From Hyphomonadaceae bacterium (GTDB lineage Bacteria; Pseudomonadota; Alphaproteobacteria; Caulobacterales; Aquidulcibacteraceae), in the NCBI GenBank assembly GCA_019636095.1, contig JAHBYF010000005.1:62001-126000 (forward strand): a DNA stretch of 64,000 nucleotides. The letters are read 5' to 3'. Both the position numbers and the translations under genes were made by a program. This document shows positions 52,665-64,000 of this stretch, piece after piece. Within the stretch, counting starts at the first letter, position 1. Every line of letters begins with the position of its first letter. The notes under the pieces were generated by a model that was not told the origin of the DNA, did no database searches, and saw only the letters and a program-made list of their open reading frames with translations.

Positions 52665-52665
<1 letters not shown>
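52051..52665 (+). CDS. DUF559 endonuclease-like protein with repeat-encoded ends (copy B)
   Basis: A 204-residue protein. Residues about 80-187 form a DUF559 domain: RAKELRKELTPSEKKLWHLL, then IGDYVFDFACYGARLLIEIDGSIH with the candidate Asp/Glu/Asp nuclease residues, and GFRLLRLQNNDVW. The first 54 residues (PPPPRGAGVGGGG, SVRSADTSPTRGED) and the last 17 ([18 protein letters not shown]) come from palindromic repeats. Its ATG overlaps the glyS stop, and its stop lies at the ppdK start. The domain resembles copy A but flanking repeats belong to another repeat type. Confidence 0.75.
52075..52212 (+). repeat. Palindromic repeat upstream of DUF559 copy B
   Basis: A GC-rich hairpin near 52076-52103 (stem CCCCCGCCCC/GGGGCGGGGG, loop CTCGC) is followed by about 85 bp and an end arm CTCCCCCACAAGGGGGGAG (52191-52211). 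It has the layout of the 39863-40031 element and is translated as the N-terminus of DUF559 copy B. Confidence 0.75.
52611..52651 (+). repeat. Repeat arm downstream of DUF559 copy B, shared with rsmE
   Basis: GCCCCTCACC, then CCAACCCCCTCTCC and its hairpin partner GGAGAGGGGG. Over about 45 bases it matches the coding-strand arm of the rsmE insertion with about one mismatch, and both are translated as [13 protein letters not shown]. Its purine-rich right half lies just ahead of ppdK. Confidence 0.8.
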
Positions 52666-55331
<2,666 letters not shown>

Positions 55332-55524
55332 GCGGCTCGCAGCCTACCAAGTAACGCTACGTCATCCGCCTGCGACCGGCGCGACCCGCAGTCGCGGCGC
55401 AATTCGCGTCGTTGGTGAACTGGCACGAGCTTCGCAAGACTTTGGGGGCTTTGGCCTTTCTCGGCGTGACCTCGCGGTTTCACCCGTCGACAGAAATGGC
55501 CCAGTTCAGGCGGGAGGCGAGACT

Positions 55525-56724
55525 ATGAACAAAAAGTCAATCGCTCCCCGCGCGCGCGTCCTGTATCCCGCCCCAGCCTCAGGTCACAATATTCCTCAGG
55601 CGAAACAGTCTGGGTTGCTGCGGAATATTTGGCTTTCGTTTGTGCCAAAACTGCACACGATTAAGCGGGGCTTAATGCATTTGTCGTTGTTCTGGCGTCG
55701 ACTGACTATTCTTGCGGGCGAGATTCGGACCCAGGTAATGGTAGAGATCGAACGGAACCCTCTGGCCGTGCGCCAGGGCGCAGCGACGATCATGTGCCTC
55801 GCGGCTGCTGCAGTTGCGATGCCTGTGATCTCTCACCGCGCCGCTGAGCAACGGGACGGCGCTGAGTGGGCCGCCACATCGACTGCGTTCGCCGCGCAAT
55901 TCGAGCAAGAGCTGCTTGCGTCCGGCCCGGACGCGCACGTCGAACTCACGGCCTTCCGCACCGATGATGGTTTGCGCGCGCGCGGCCAGTCGACCTTGTT
56001 CGAGAGCCCCGACGCCCGCGCCATGATGGTGCAGGCGGTTCTGCGCGGCCCGTCCATGGTTCAGCAACAACCGGCGACGCCAACGGTTCCGACCCAACAG
56101 CAAATCGATGCGCGCCAACAGAACTGCCTGGCGCAGGCGATCTATTATGAAGCGCGCGGCGAGAGCCAGCGCGGTCAGATCGCGGTCGCCGAAGTTGTCA
56201 TGAACCGCGTCCACTCAGGTTACTACCCGAACTCGGTTTGCGGCGTCGTCTACCAGGGCTCGCACCGTTCGACCGGCTGCCAATTCACCTTCACCTGCGA
56301 TGGTTCGGTCAATCACCGCCCGCGCGGCCGCGCCTGGGACCGCGCTCAGCGCGTCGCGACCGCTGTGATGGCCGGCTATACCCGCCCCGTCACGCAAGGT
56401 GCGACGCACTATCATACGCTGGCCGTGAACCCGGTTTGGAATTCCGGCCTCGTCGAGACGACGACGATCGAAAGCCACGTGTTCTATCGTTTCCCGAACC
56501 GCTCGGAGCGCGCGCACTACCAAGAGGCGCTGGCCCGCCGCCGCGGCTCATTCGGTTCGCACCGTAGCGGCGGCGCCGATGAGCTAATCCCGGAAGCCCC
56601 GGATGTGGCCGTTCAGGGCGTCGAAGGTGCGGCAATCCCCGAAGCTGCGCCACCGGCGCCTGCGGCTGCGACGGATACGACTGCGCAAAACACTTCAGCC
56701 GCGCCTGCTGAAGTCGCGACCTGA
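55525..56724 (+). CDS. SleB-type cell wall hydrolase with N-terminal membrane anchor
   Basis: The 399-residue product has a basic N-terminus, a transmembrane helix near residues 88-103 ([19 protein letters not shown]), a linker, then a SleB/hydrolase_2 domain with [29 protein letters not shown] and the catalytic Glu in YYEARGE. The C-terminal tail is Ala/Pro-rich. SleB-like enzymes are lytic transglycosylases acting on peptidoglycan. GGGAGG lies before the ATG at 55525. The 190-bp leader between ppdK and this gene contains no feature I can name. Confidence 0.85.
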   Translation: MNKKSIAPRARVLYPAPASGHNIPQAKQSGLLRNIWLSFVPKLHTIKRGLMHLSLFWRRLTILAGEIRTQVMVEIERNPLAVRQGAATIMCLAAAAVAMPVISHRAAEQRDGAEWAATSTAFAAQFEQELLASGPDAHVELTAFRTDDGLRARGQSTLFESPDARAMMVQAVLRGPSMVQQQPATPTVPTQQQIDARQQNCLAQAIYYEARGESQRGQIAVAEVVMNRVHSGYYPNSVCGVVYQGSHRSTGCQFTFTCDGSVNHRPRGRAWDRAQRVATAVMAGYTRPVTQGATHYHTLAVNPVWNSGLVETTTIESHVFYRFPNRSERAHYQEALARRRGSFGSHRSGGADELIPEAPDVAVQGVEGAAIPEAAPPAPAAATDTTAQNTSAAPAEVAT

Positions 56725-56727
56725 CGC

Positions 56728-57537
56728 TCAGCCTTCGCTGACGAACTGCTTTTTGATCTGATTACGCATGACGCTCGGCAAGAACCGGGCGAAGAAACGT
56801 GCGCGTTCGGCTTCCTTGCCGACCATGTAGTGGATGTCGTTGCCGTGCGCGGCGTCCCAAGCGCGCTCCGCCGCCATGCTGACCGGATAGATCGGCGTTT
56901 TATTTTCAACGAGGGTATCGCGGATGCGCCGGTTCGACCCGTCACTGCTGCTGGGCAAGCCGTCGAGGATCGCGGTGTCGATGAACCATGGCATCAGACT
57001 GACGACACGTACGCCGTACTTGGAAAACTCCACATCGAGCGCTTCGGTCAAACCGCGCACGCCGAACTTGGTTGCGCAATAGACGGCCAAGTTTGGCGCG
57101 CCAAAAACGCCGGCAACGGAGGCGACGTTGATGATGCGTGCGCCGGGCGTCTCGCGCAGCAACGGCAGGGCCGCATTGACGCCGTTGATGACGCCTTTGA
57201 GGTTGACGTCGAGAGTGAGGTCGATGTCGTCGGGCGCCATCTCATCAATTGGCCCGCCCTTGCCGACGCCAGCGTTGTTGAACAGCAAATGCATGCGCCG
57301 GTTGGTGGCTTGGCCAAATGTTTCGACAGCGCGCGTCCAGCCGGCGCGGTCTCGCACGTCGAAGGGCATGGAGATGCGCTGACCTTCGGGCAGCATGGCG
57401 GCGGTTTCCTCCAGCCCCGTTGGGTTTACGTCGAACAGGCCAACGAACCAGCCGCGCTCGGCGAAAAGTTTTGCGGTGGCGCGGCCGATGCCAGAACCGG
57501 CGCCGGTGACGAAGATGGTTTTTTGCGGATCAGCCAT
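56728..57537 (-). CDS. Short-chain dehydrogenase/reductase
   Basis: A 269-residue SDR enzyme: Rossmann TGAGSGIGRATAKLF, NNAGVGKGG, the active-site Ser (in NVASVAGVFG) and YCATKFG with the catalytic Tyr and Lys. It binds NAD(P)H and reduces or oxidises an alcohol or ketone; the substrate is unknown. The C-terminal 40 residues (ERARFFARFLPSVMRNQIKKQF) are basic and amphipathic, which may indicate membrane association. It converges with the SleB-like gene. Confidence 0.9.
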   Translation of the reverse strand: MADPQKTIFVTGAGSGIGRATAKLFAERGWFVGLFDVNPTGLEETAAMLPEGQRISMPFDVRDRAGWTRAVETFGQATNRRMHLLFNNAGVGKGGPIDEMAPDDIDLTLDVNLKGVINGVNAALPLLRETPGARIINVASVAGVFGAPNLAVYCATKFGVRGLTEALDVEFSKYGVRVVSLMPWFIDTAILDGLPSSSDGSNRRIRDTLVENKTPIYPVSMAAERAWDAAHGNDIHYMVGKEAERARFFARFLPSVMRNQIKKQFVSEG

Positions 57538-57570
57538 GGGTCGTGTTCGTCTGCCGGAACACGCGCGCCG

Positions 57571-58539
57571 TCAAGCGCTGCGCATCGTTCTTCGCATTGC
57601 AGCGGGGGGTGCGCCGTAAAGGCGTACGAATGCGCGTCGCATGCGCTCTGGATCGCCGAAGCCGGTTTTGCGCGCAATCTCCTGCAACGCGCCGCCGTGC
57701 GCGAGCGCCGCACGGGCTGTCTCTGCGCGCAGACGCTCGACCGCCTTTGCGGGCGTGACGCCGGTTTCCGCCGCGTAGGCGCGCGCGAAGTTGCGCGGAC
57801 TCATGGCCGCTCGCGCCGCGAGCCGCTCGACCGACAAGTCCTCGCCAAGATGTTCACGCATCCAGGCATTCAGCGGCGCAAAGCGCGAGGCGTTTGCGTC
57901 GAGGTCGAGGAGCGCTGAGTGCTGCGCCTGGCCGCCGGGGCGTTTGGCGTAGACCACCATTTCGCGCGCCACGTTCGCGGCGATGTCCTCACCCAGATCT
58001 TCGGCGATCATGGCGAGTGCGAGGTCGATGCCGGCTGTGACGCCCGCCGAGGTCCAGACCGCGCCATCCTTGACGTAGATGCAGTCGGATTCCACCCGCA
58101 CGTCGGGAAACATTTGCGCGAGCTGCGCCGCACGCCGCCAGTGCGTCGTTGCGCGTTTGCCTGCGAGCAGCCCCGCTTGCGCCAGCAGAAATGCACCGGA
58201 GCAGACGCTGGCGACGCGCCGCGCTCGCGACGGCGCGCGTGCGATGGCGCGGATCAGCGGTTCATCGCTCAGAGCGTCGCGCGTGCCGTTGCCGCCGACA
58301 ACCATGAACGTGTCGATCTTTGCGCGCCCGATCGCTTCGGCGGGCATCGGTACGCCGGAGGATGAGGGGACAAGCCCGGCGGCGCTCGCGACAGTGCGAA
58401 TCTCGTAAGCGTCTGGCGCAAACCGCGATGCGACCTCGAACGCGCCAATGGGGCCGGCGGCGTCGATGATCTGAAAGCCAGGGAAAAGCACAAAATGGAC
58501 GGCGCGCCGGGCTGGCGGAAAACGAGGCTTCTTTGACAT
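57571..58539 (-). CDS. GlxA-type AraC regulator with DJ-1/PfpI domain
   Basis: The 322-residue protein fuses a DJ-1/PfpI-like amidotransferase domain (VHFVLFPGFQIIDAAGPIGAFE, VASVCSGAFLLAQAGLLAGKRATTHW, with Cys in the elbow) to a C-terminal AraC helix-turn-helix pair (LSVERLAARAAMSPRNFARAYAAETGVTPAKAVERLR and the second helix IARKTGFGDPERMRRAF). Such regulators activate genes for amine or choline metabolism, or unknown ones, in response to small ligands. It is divergent from a stand-alone DJ-1 protein; start chosen at ATG 58539. Confidence 0.9.
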   Translation of the reverse strand: MSKKPRFPPARRAVHFVLFPGFQIIDAAGPIGAFEVASRFAPDAYEIRTVASAAGLVPSSSGVPMPAEAIGRAKIDTFMVVGGNGTRDALSDEPLIRAIARAPSRARRVASVCSGAFLLAQAGLLAGKRATTHWRRAAQLAQMFPDVRVESDCIYVKDGAVWTSAGVTAGIDLALAMIAEDLGEDIAANVAREMVVYAKRPGGQAQHSALLDLDANASRFAPLNAWMREHLGEDLSVERLAARAAMSPRNFARAYAAETGVTPAKAVERLRAETARAALAHGGALQEIARKTGFGDPERMRRAFVRLYGAPPAAMRRTMRSA

Positions 58540-58592
58540 TTCAGCCAAAGCTTGCCTGCGCCATGATGCGCCTGTCAACGGAGATATCGGCT

Positions 58593-59273
58593 ATGGCCAA
58601 GACGCGCATTGTCTTCATTCTCTACCCGCGCCTCACGCAGCTCGACTTTACCGGGCCGTATGAAGTGCTGGCGCGCGTGCCGAACACAGAGGTGATCGTG
58701 GCGTCCAAGGATGGCGGCGTGCTCAAAACTGAGTTGGGCCTCGCGTTCACGGACCTCGCCAAGCTCAGCGATGTCGCCAGCGCTGATCTGATCATGATCC
58801 CCGGCGGCCCTGGTCAGACCGAGGCAATGCAAGATGCCGAGTTCATGGCGGAGGTGAAGCGGTTGGGAGCAGGCGCGAAGTACATGACCTCGGTCTGCAC
58901 TGGCTCGCTGATCTTGGCGGCGGCAGGACTGCTCACTGGCAAGCGCGCTGGCTCGCATTGGGCCTATCGCGAACTGCTTTCAATGTTTGGCGCCATACCT
59001 GACGGCGCGCGCGTCGTGCGCGATGGCAATTGCATCACGGGCGGAGGCGTCACGGCCGGTATCGACATCGCGCTCACCATCGCCGCTGAACTCGCTGGCG
59101 AGGACGTCGCCAAGATGATCCAACTCGCGATTGAGTACGCGCCAGCGCCGCCGTTCGATTCCGGGCGCCCGGAGATTGCTGAGGAGAAGACGGTGGCCGC
59201 TGTGAAGCAGCTGTTCTCGGCTTTCGCACAGCAGAGACGCGAAGCAATCGAGCAGATGACGGGCGCCGCCTGA
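58593..59273 (+). CDS. DJ-1/PfpI family protein
   Basis: The 226-residue protein is a stand-alone DJ-1/PfpI domain resembling isonitrile hydratase-type enzymes: IVFILYPRLTQLDFTGPYEVL, LIMIPGGPGQ, then the elbow SVCTGSLILAAAGLLTGKRAGSHW with a candidate catalytic Cys and a following His, then GGGVTAGIDIALTIAAELAGE. It shares this domain with the divergent GlxA-type regulator, which may respond to the same substrate. GGAG precedes the ATG at 58593. Confidence 0.85.
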   Translation: MAKTRIVFILYPRLTQLDFTGPYEVLARVPNTEVIVASKDGGVLKTELGLAFTDLAKLSDVASADLIMIPGGPGQTEAMQDAEFMAEVKRLGAGAKYMTSVCTGSLILAAAGLLTGKRAGSHWAYRELLSMFGAIPDGARVVRDGNCITGGGVTAGIDIALTIAAELAGEDVAKMIQLAIEYAPAPPFDSGRPEIAEEKTVAAVKQLFSAFAQQRREAIEQMTGAA

Positions 59274-59504
59274 ATGCTCAAGCTTAAGCCCAATTGCGAG
59301 AATTGCGACCGCGACTTGCCGCCGGAGTGCGTAGACGCGCGTATCTGTACGTTCGAATGCACGTTTTGCGTATCGTGTGTGGAAGGCGAGTTGAATGGGC
59401 AGTGTCCGAATTGCGGGGGCAATTTCGAGCGCAGGCCAATTCGACCCGCGGCTGCGCTCGTGAACTATCCCGCGTCAACGGAACGCGTGCTGAAGAAGGC
59501 CTAG
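59274..59504 (+). CDS. DUF1272 domain protein
   Basis: A 76-residue cysteine-rich protein: LKPNCENCDRDLPPE, ARICTFECTFCVSCVEGEL and GQCPNCGGNFERRP. These form paired zinc knuckles typical of DUF1272, whose role is unknown. It starts directly after the DJ-1 stop, so the two are probably co-transcribed. Confidence 0.9.
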   Translation: MLKLKPNCENCDRDLPPECVDARICTFECTFCVSCVEGELNGQCPNCGGNFERRPIRPAAALVNYPASTERVLKKA

Positions 59505-59519
59505 GCGGCGGTGGTCTAA

Positions 59520-60083
59520 CTAAGCGTTGCCAGCGGCTTCGGTGAGTTGCGAGAGCTCGATGCCGAGTGACTTGATGGCGCGCTCCCATTTGTCGTCGAG
59601 CGCGCGGTCGAAAACGATCGCGTCATCGAAATCGACGACGAGCCAGGCATTGTGGCGCAGCTCGTCTTCCAGCTGGCCGGCGCCCCAGCCCGCGCAACCC
59701 AATGCGAGGACAAAGTTTGTGGGCGCCTGATCACCCGCGACGGCTTCGAGAACATCGCGCGTCGCCGTGAGGCGAATGCCCGGCGCAACGTCTTGTGTGG
59801 CCTCGCCGGCGGCGAAATCTTCCGAGTGGAGAACATAGCCGCGATCGGGGCGCACCGGGCCGCCGTCGAGCACCAGTCGCGCAGATGCTTCGTCGCTCGC
59901 TTTCAGCCCCAGATGGTCGAGAACCTCCCAGAGCGTTAAGTCCTCCTTGGGTTTATTGATGACGACGCCCATCGCGTGTTCAGAATCGTGTGCGCACATC
60001 ATGATGACGGACTTGTCGAAGCGGGGGTCGCTCATGCCCGGCATCGCCACTAGGAGTTTGCCCGTCAGGGTGTCTTCGCTCAT
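59520..60083 (-). CDS. YqgE/AlgH family protein
   Basis: The 187-residue protein has TGKLLVAMPGMSDPRFDKSVIMMCAHD, MGVVINKP and GPVRPDRGYVLHS, all characteristic of YqgE/AlgH. The family is conserved in proteobacteria; AlgH was linked to alginate regulation in Pseudomonas, but the biochemical role is unknown. It converges with the DUF1272 gene. Confidence 0.9.
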   Translation of the reverse strand: MSEDTLTGKLLVAMPGMSDPRFDKSVIMMCAHDSEHAMGVVINKPKEDLTLWEVLDHLGLKASDEASARLVLDGGPVRPDRGYVLHSEDFAAGEATQDVAPGIRLTATRDVLEAVAGDQAPTNFVLALGCAGWGAGQLEDELRHNAWLVVDFDDAIVFDRALDDKWERAIKSLGIELSQLTEAAGNA

Positions 60084-60195
60084 GGGCGCAATCGTCCCGC
60101 GCTAGGCGTTTCCGCGCAAGAGGGCGCTCGCATATGGAGCCCCGCTCCCCTACATAATCCCTTGAACCACAAGATCGAGCCGAGAGGGACTTTTG

Positions 60196-60678
60196 ATGAT
60201 CAAGGTCGGTGACCGTCTGCCAGACGTGCAGTTCAATGTGCCCAACAGAGATGGCATGCAGCAGATGCGCACCGCCGATGTCTTCAACGGCAAGACCGTG
60301 GCGCTGTTCGCCGTGCCTGGCGCTTTTACACCCACGTGCTCGGCGCGCCATCTCCCGAGCTTCCGCGATCACCTTGCGGATTTCCAAAGCAAGGGTGTCG
60401 ATACCGTTGCTTGCACAGCCGTAAACGATCACTTCGTCATGGGCGCGTGGGCCAAGGATCAGAACGTTGTCGATCAGATTGTGATGCTCTCCGACGGCTC
60501 CGGCGAATTTGCCAAAGCTGTCGGGCTGGACGCCGACTTCTCAAAATTCGGCATGGGCCCGCGTTCGAAGCGCTATTCAATGATCGTCAAGGATGGAGTG
60601 GTATCTCAGCTGAACGTTGAAGAAGCTGGTGAATACAAGGTTTCCAGCGCGGAGTACTTGCTCGGCCAGTTAGGCTGA
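60196..60678 (+). CDS. Peroxiredoxin (Prx5-like)
   Basis: A 160-residue thiol peroxidase: [34 protein letters not shown] with the peroxidatic Cys, then [15 protein letters not shown] and [14 protein letters not shown]. This is the Prx5/AhpE-type with a likely glutaredoxin or thioredoxin partner. It reduces H2O2 and organic peroxides. The start has GAGAGGG about ten bases upstream. It is divergent from YqgE. Confidence 0.9.
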   Translation: MIKVGDRLPDVQFNVPNRDGMQQMRTADVFNGKTVALFAVPGAFTPTCSARHLPSFRDHLADFQSKGVDTVACTAVNDHFVMGAWAKDQNVVDQIVMLSDGSGEFAKAVGLDADFSKFGMGPRSKRYSMIVKDGVVSQLNVEEAGEYKVSSAEYLLGQLG

Positions 60679-60739
60679 ACTTAACGCACGTTACGCGCGC
60701 GAGAACGCATTGGACCGCAGAAGCGGTGGGAGTGTTGCG

Positions 60740-61690
60740 ATGGCGGTAGTGATTTTCTTTGCCGTGATGGCGATCGTGCTGGCCTTCAGCGCGATCAAAG
60801 TGGTGCCGCAAGGCTTCCAGTTCACTGTTGAGCGCTTCGGGCGCTACACCGGCACATTGCGTCCGGGTATCGCCTTCCTGGTACCCTTCGTAGATCGCAT
60901 CGGCAAACGCATGTCGATGATGGAAGCGGTGCTCGATGTGCCGCGCCAGGACGTGATCACCAAGGATAACGCCGTTGTCTCCGTCGATGCCGTCGTCTTC
61001 ATTCAGGTGATGGATGCGGCGAAGGCCGCCTATGAGGTGGAAAACTATCGCCTCGCGATTTTGAATCTCTGCTTGACCAACATCCGTACCGTCGTCGGCT
61101 CTATGGATCTCGACGAAGTGCTGTCGCAGCGCGATTCAATCAACGCGCGCCTGCTAACCGTCATCGACGCCGCCACCCATGCGTGGGGCACCAAAGTCAT
61201 GCGCGTCGAAATCAAAGATTTGCAGCCGCCGGCCGACCTCACGCAGGCGATGGCCCGCCAGATGAAGGCGGAACGTGAACGTCGCGCGCAAATTCTGGAA
61301 GCGGAAGGCGACAAACAAGCAGCCATTCTGCGTGCCGAAGGCGCCAAGCAATCGGCGATCCTCGAAGCCGAAGGCCGCCGCGAAGCCGCATTCCGGGATT
61401 CGGAAGCGCGCGAACGGGAGGCTGAAGCCGAAGCCAAGGCGACCGACATGGTTTCGCAGGCGATCGGCAAGGGCGACGTCAACGCCATCCGCTACTTCCT
61501 CGGCCTCAAATACGTCGAAGCGTTTGGCCAACTCGCCACCTCGAACCAGCAGCGCACGGTGATCATCCCGGCTGACCTTTCGGGCATCGCCGGCCTGGTC
61601 GAAGGCCTGCGCGCGCTGAACGCGCAGGGCGGTGACGGCGGCGGCACGCCGTGGACGGCGCCGCGCAGCCCGACGCCTGCGCCGCGCTAG
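60740..61690 (+). CDS. SPFH/band 7 (stomatin-like) protein
   Basis: The 316-residue protein has one N-terminal transmembrane helix ([20 protein letters not shown]), the SPFH domain ([29 protein letters not shown]), the [26 protein letters not shown] segment, and a long coiled coil of repeated AEG units ([21 protein letters not shown]). Stomatin-like proteins form membrane cages that control proteases and membrane quality. The NfeD gene that usually accompanies this family follows. Confidence 0.9.
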   Translation: MAVVIFFAVMAIVLAFSAIKVVPQGFQFTVERFGRYTGTLRPGIAFLVPFVDRIGKRMSMMEAVLDVPRQDVITKDNAVVSVDAVVFIQVMDAAKAAYEVENYRLAILNLCLTNIRTVVGSMDLDEVLSQRDSINARLLTVIDAATHAWGTKVMRVEIKDLQPPADLTQAMARQMKAERERRAQILEAEGDKQAAILRAEGAKQSAILEAEGRREAAFRDSEAREREAEAEAKATDMVSQAIGKGDVNAIRYFLGLKYVEAFGQLATSNQQRTVIIPADLSGIAGLVEGLRALNAQGGDGGGTPWTAPRSPTPAPR

Positions 61691-61729
61691 GTACTCGCGT
61701 AAGCGCCCGCGCATCGCTACATTAGCGGC

Positions 61730-62182
61730 ATGGACACGCTGATCACTCTCCTTGCAGGCCTGGGGCCGCAGCACTGGCTGATCTTTGGCCTCATCTTGCT
61801 GATCGCCGAGATGGCGAGCGGCACGACCTATTTGCTGTGGCCCGCAGTTGCGGCATTCCTGACCGCGCTGGTGACGCTGACGGGCGCAACAACCTGGATC
61901 GCCGACATGGCGATCTTTGCTGTGCTTGTGATTGCGCTGACGGCTTTCGGGCGCCCGATCGTTCAACGCTGGCGCAATGAGAACAAGGCTGAAGGGTTAA
62001 ACGAGCGGTCGAAGACTTTGATCGGCACGCGCGGCGTCATCACCGTGTTCGCAAACGGCGCCGGCTCAGTGAAAGTGGCGGACACGATATGGCGCGCAGT
62101 CAGCGATGAAGCGCTCGCGCCGGGGCAGACGGTCGTGATCGACAGCGTCGACGGCGCGACGTTGAAGGTGAAAGGGGCCTAA
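61730..62182 (+). CDS. NfeD family protein
   Basis: The 150-residue protein has three transmembrane helices near residues 15-33, 35-54 and 56-75 and a C-terminal OB-fold domain (LIGTRGVITVFANGAGSVKVADTIWRA...PGQTVVIDSVDG). Short NfeD proteins of this type pair with SPFH/stomatin-like proteins in membrane proteostasis. The upstream SPFH gene and 40-bp spacing fit that partnership. Confidence 0.9.
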   Translation: MDTLITLLAGLGPQHWLIFGLILLIAEMASGTTYLLWPAVAAFLTALVTLTGATTWIADMAIFAVLVIALTAFGRPIVQRWRNENKAEGLNERSKTLIGTRGVITVFANGAGSVKVADTIWRAVSDEALAPGQTVVIDSVDGATLKVKGA

Positions 62183-62192
62183 GCGCGAGGCG

Positions 62193-62633
62193 CTAACCCT
62201 TCAATGTTTGAATTGCGTTTCGCGCCAATTCATCGGCGCGGTTGTTCATCTCGTTATCCGAGTGACCTTTGACCCATTTCCACGTCACTTCATGACGCGC
62301 ATTGGCTTCATCGAGACGTTTCCAGAGGTCTTCGTTTTTCACCGGCTTCTTGTCGGCGGTTTTCCAGCCGTTCTTTTTCCAACCATGGATCCACTTGGTG
62401 ACGCCATCCATCACATATTTGGAATCGGTGTGTAGCCGGACCTTGGCTGAGCGTTTCAGTGCGTCGAGCGCTTGGATCGCAGCCATCAGTTCCATGCGAT
62501 TGTTGGTCGTCGCCGCTTCCGCGCCGGAGAGTTCTTTCTCCGTCCCGGCATAGTGCAGGATCGCGCCCCAGCCGCCGGGCCCCGGATTGCCGCTGCACGC
62601 GCCATCGGTCCAAATATCCACCGTGTTGCTCAT
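62193..62633 (-). CDS. rnhA: Ribonuclease HI
   Basis: RNase HI degrades the RNA strand of RNA-DNA hybrids. The 146-residue protein has [18 protein letters not shown] (catalytic Asp), [13 protein letters not shown] (Glu), [14 protein letters not shown] (Asp) and [16 protein letters not shown] (His and last Asp), as in the E. coli enzyme. The ATG overlaps the stop of the membrane-protein gene upstream (ATGA). Confidence 0.95.
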   Translation of the reverse strand: MSNTVDIWTDGACSGNPGPGGWGAILHYAGTEKELSGAEAATTNNRMELMAAIQALDALKRSAKVRLHTDSKYVMDGVTKWIHGWKKNGWKTADKKPVKNEDLWKRLDEANARHEVTWKWVKGHSDNEMNNRADELARNAIQTLKG

Positions 62634-63082
62634 GGCGGAGATGTATCGGGATTCGGTGCGTCGCGATCCGGGCGGCGGATGAGCCAAGCAATTCCCGCGG
62701 TGGCGATTCCCGTGGGGAGGGCGACACCAAGGTATTCGAGGCAATCGGCAAGGGCGTCCGTCAGGGCGGCGAACTGGCCCATGGTAAGTAGCGCGGCGAT
62801 GAGTAAGATACTGCTGGCGATGACGCCGCCGGCGATCCAGTACGTCACGAAGCGTCTCCAGTTGAGACGGCGAGCGACAATATGGAATCCAACTCCGAGC
62901 GTTAGCGAGACGGCGAACGTGGCGCCAATTATCCACGGAAACCATCGCAGAAACTGGAATTCGAAGACGACTATCGAAGGCGCGATTATTGCGGCCAAGG
63001 TCGCGCTGACAAGCGCCCCGAGGACAGCTCCCCCAGGCGGAGCGAGCAGCAAAGCAGCGAGAAGGCGGGCGCTACGCTCCAT
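62630..63082 (-). CDS. Hypothetical four-helix membrane protein between thrB and rnhA
   Basis: A 150-residue protein with hydrophobic segments near 7-35, 45-66, 80-102 and 118-135. No family is recognised. It starts within the end of thrB and its stop overlaps rnhA, so it is co-translated with both. In other Caulobacterales thrB and rnhA are usually adjacent, so this gene looks like an addition to the operon. Confidence 0.6.
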   Translation of the reverse strand: MERSARLLAALLLAPPGGAVLGALVSATLAAIIAPSIVVFEFQFLRWFPWIIGATFAVSLTLGVGFHIVARRLNWRRFVTYWIAGGVIASSILLIAALLTMGQFAALTDALADCLEYLGVALPTGIATAGIAWLIRRPDRDAPNPDTSPP

Positions 63083-64000
63083 AGTCAGGGGCCTCGCGCG
63101 CCGCTCGATGAAACGCGAGCTTGTCGGCGTATTCCAACGGATCCTTCGGCGTCACCGTGGCGCCGGCGGGTGTTGCCGCCCAATCGGCAAGTCGTGTCGC
63201 AAAAAAGCGCAGGGCCGCGCCGCGCGCGAGTGTTGGTAGCGTTTCGCGTTCGAGTGCTGAGAGCGGGCGCACGCTTTCATACGCGGCGATCATCGCGCGA
63301 CCGCGTTCGAGGTCGTAGGTTCCGCCATCGAAGCACCAGGCGTTGAGGCAGACCGCCAGATCGTAAGCGAGCGCATCGGTGCAGGCGAAGTAGAAGTCGA
63401 TCACGCCGGTGAGCGTGTCACCCGCAAACAAGGCGTTGTCCGGAAACAGATCGGCGTGGATGACGCCGCTCGGCAAATCGTCCCGCCACGCGGCGCGTAC
63501 CGTCGCCATGTCTTGGCGAACGCTTTCGGCGAGGCCTGGGCGGAGTTTTTCAGCTTCCGCTAGGCGCGGCGCCAGCAGTGTTTCCCAGCCCGCGATGCTC
63601 AGCGCATTCTGGCGCGAGCCTGAGAGCCCCGCCAGCGCGACATGCATGCGCGCCAGCGTCTCCCCGATCGCCGCACAGTGCCAAAGCGCGGTCTGACGTG
63701 GCCAGACGCCATCGAGAAACGACACGATCGCCGCCGGTTTGCCGCTGACGCGCGTCAGGAAAGCGCCGGCGCGCGCAGCGATCGGCTTAGGCGCCGGAAA
63801 GCCGCGCGCCGCCAGCCGCTCCATCACCGCTATGAAGAACGGCAAGTCGGCCTCGGCGACACGCTTCTCGAAGATGGTGAGGATGTAGCGGCCGTTCGGC
63901 GTTGTGAGCTTGTAGTTGGTGTTTTCAACGCCCTCGGCAATGCCTTCGCAAGATGTGGCTGCGCCGATGTCGTACTGCGCCAGCAGTGCGGCGACGTCTT
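63072..64000 (-). CDS. thrB: Homoserine kinase (5' end beyond the window)
   Basis: The partial protein, at least 308 residues, belongs to the aminoglycoside-phosphotransferase-like homoserine kinases (ThrB type found in alphaproteobacteria). The window start includes GIAEGVENTNYKL, ILTIFEKRVAEADLPFFIAVME, the catalytic loop GVIHADLFPDNALF and GVIDFYFACTDALAYDLAV with the Mg-binding Asp. It phosphorylates homoserine on the path to threonine. The true start lies past position 64000. Confidence 0.9.
   Translation of the reverse strand, partial: DVAALLAQYDIGAATSCEGIAEGVENTNYKLTTPNGRYILTIFEKRVAEADLPFFIAVMERLAARGFPAPKPIAARAGAFLTRVSGKPAAIVSFLDGVWPRQTALWHCAAIGETLARMHVALAGLSGSRQNALSIAGWETLLAPRLAEAEKLRPGLAESVRQDMATVRAAWRDDLPSGVIHADLFPDNALFAGDTLTGVIDFYFACTDALAYDLAVCLNAWCFDGGTYDLERGRAMIAAYESVRPLSALERETLPTLARGAALRFFATRLADWAATPAGATVTPKDPLEYADKLAFHRAAREAPDYGA

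Overview
The window is a dense, GC-rich chromosomal segment of an alphaproteobacterium. A CcrM-type GANTC methyltransferase, UrcA, DUF4170, DUF2093 and DciA/DUF721 proteins, a DUF374-waaA-lpxK lipid A cluster and an alphaproteobacterial GshA point to Caulobacterales, most likely a Hyphomonadaceae-type lineage. That placement is inferred from gene content. Genes are closely packed and many share overlapping stop/start codons. I see no rRNA, tRNA, CRISPR array, prophage or insertion sequence.

Layout. 1-2.6 kb: small conserved proteins, an M23 peptidase-like lipoprotein and a cupin lipoprotein. 2.7-7.1 kb (minus): DUF374 acyltransferase, waaA, lpxK, a late acyltransferase and a membrane protein. 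7.2-10.3 kb: a PTP-like phosphatase, a CHASE3 hybrid histidine kinase and UrcA. 10.4-14.5 kb (minus): pmbA, cysQ-like, DUF4170 and an MsbA-like ABC exporter. 14.6-18.8 kb: MAPEG, small proteins, and a desaturase/methyltransferase/unknown operon. 18-19.5 kb: an ArsR-type regulator divergent from NIPSNAP and monooxygenase genes across a perfect palindrome. 19.6-25.7 kb: AlkA-like glycosylase, ubiA, an ABC exporter, gshA and rsmE. 25.8-31.6 kb: membrane protein, outer-membrane-like protein, GNAT, POT transporter and a lone VirD4/TraG ATPase. 31.7-38.5 kb: smc, DsbA-like, dciA-like, mutY, GFA and an ICMT-like protein. 38.6-46 kb: VOC, M1/LTA4H peptidase, Crp/Fnr regulator, ccrM and rnhB. 46.1-47.3 kb: a small membrane-protein/XRE cassette. 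47.3-55.3 kb: hydrolase, then glyQ, DUF559, glyS, DUF559, ppdK. 55.5-64 kb: SleB-like hydrolase, SDR, GlxA/DJ-1 pair, DUF1272, YqgE, peroxiredoxin, SPFH/NfeD, rnhA and thrB (cut by the window end).

The most unusual signal is a set of palindromic repeats that sit inside coding sequence. A repeat of about 125 bp interrupts rsmE without breaking its frame. Two DUF559 (endonuclease-like) genes are wedged into the glyQ-glyS-ppdK operon, and each is flanked by repeats that are translated as its N- and C-terminal extensions. One 160-bp repeat is present as a direct duplication around the first DUF559 domain, and its terminal hairpin carries the ribosome-binding site of glyS. An arm of the rsmE insert recurs almost unchanged, in the same reading frame, at the end of the second DUF559 gene. 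This suggests a repeat family linked to DUF559 proteins that can spread inside essential genes and operons without stopping translation.

Other regulatory signals are four GANTC sites within 35 bp just upstream of ccrM, an array of ACTTGA half-sites ahead of the XRE cassette, the palindrome at the ArsR start, and a hairpin covering the glyQ start codon.
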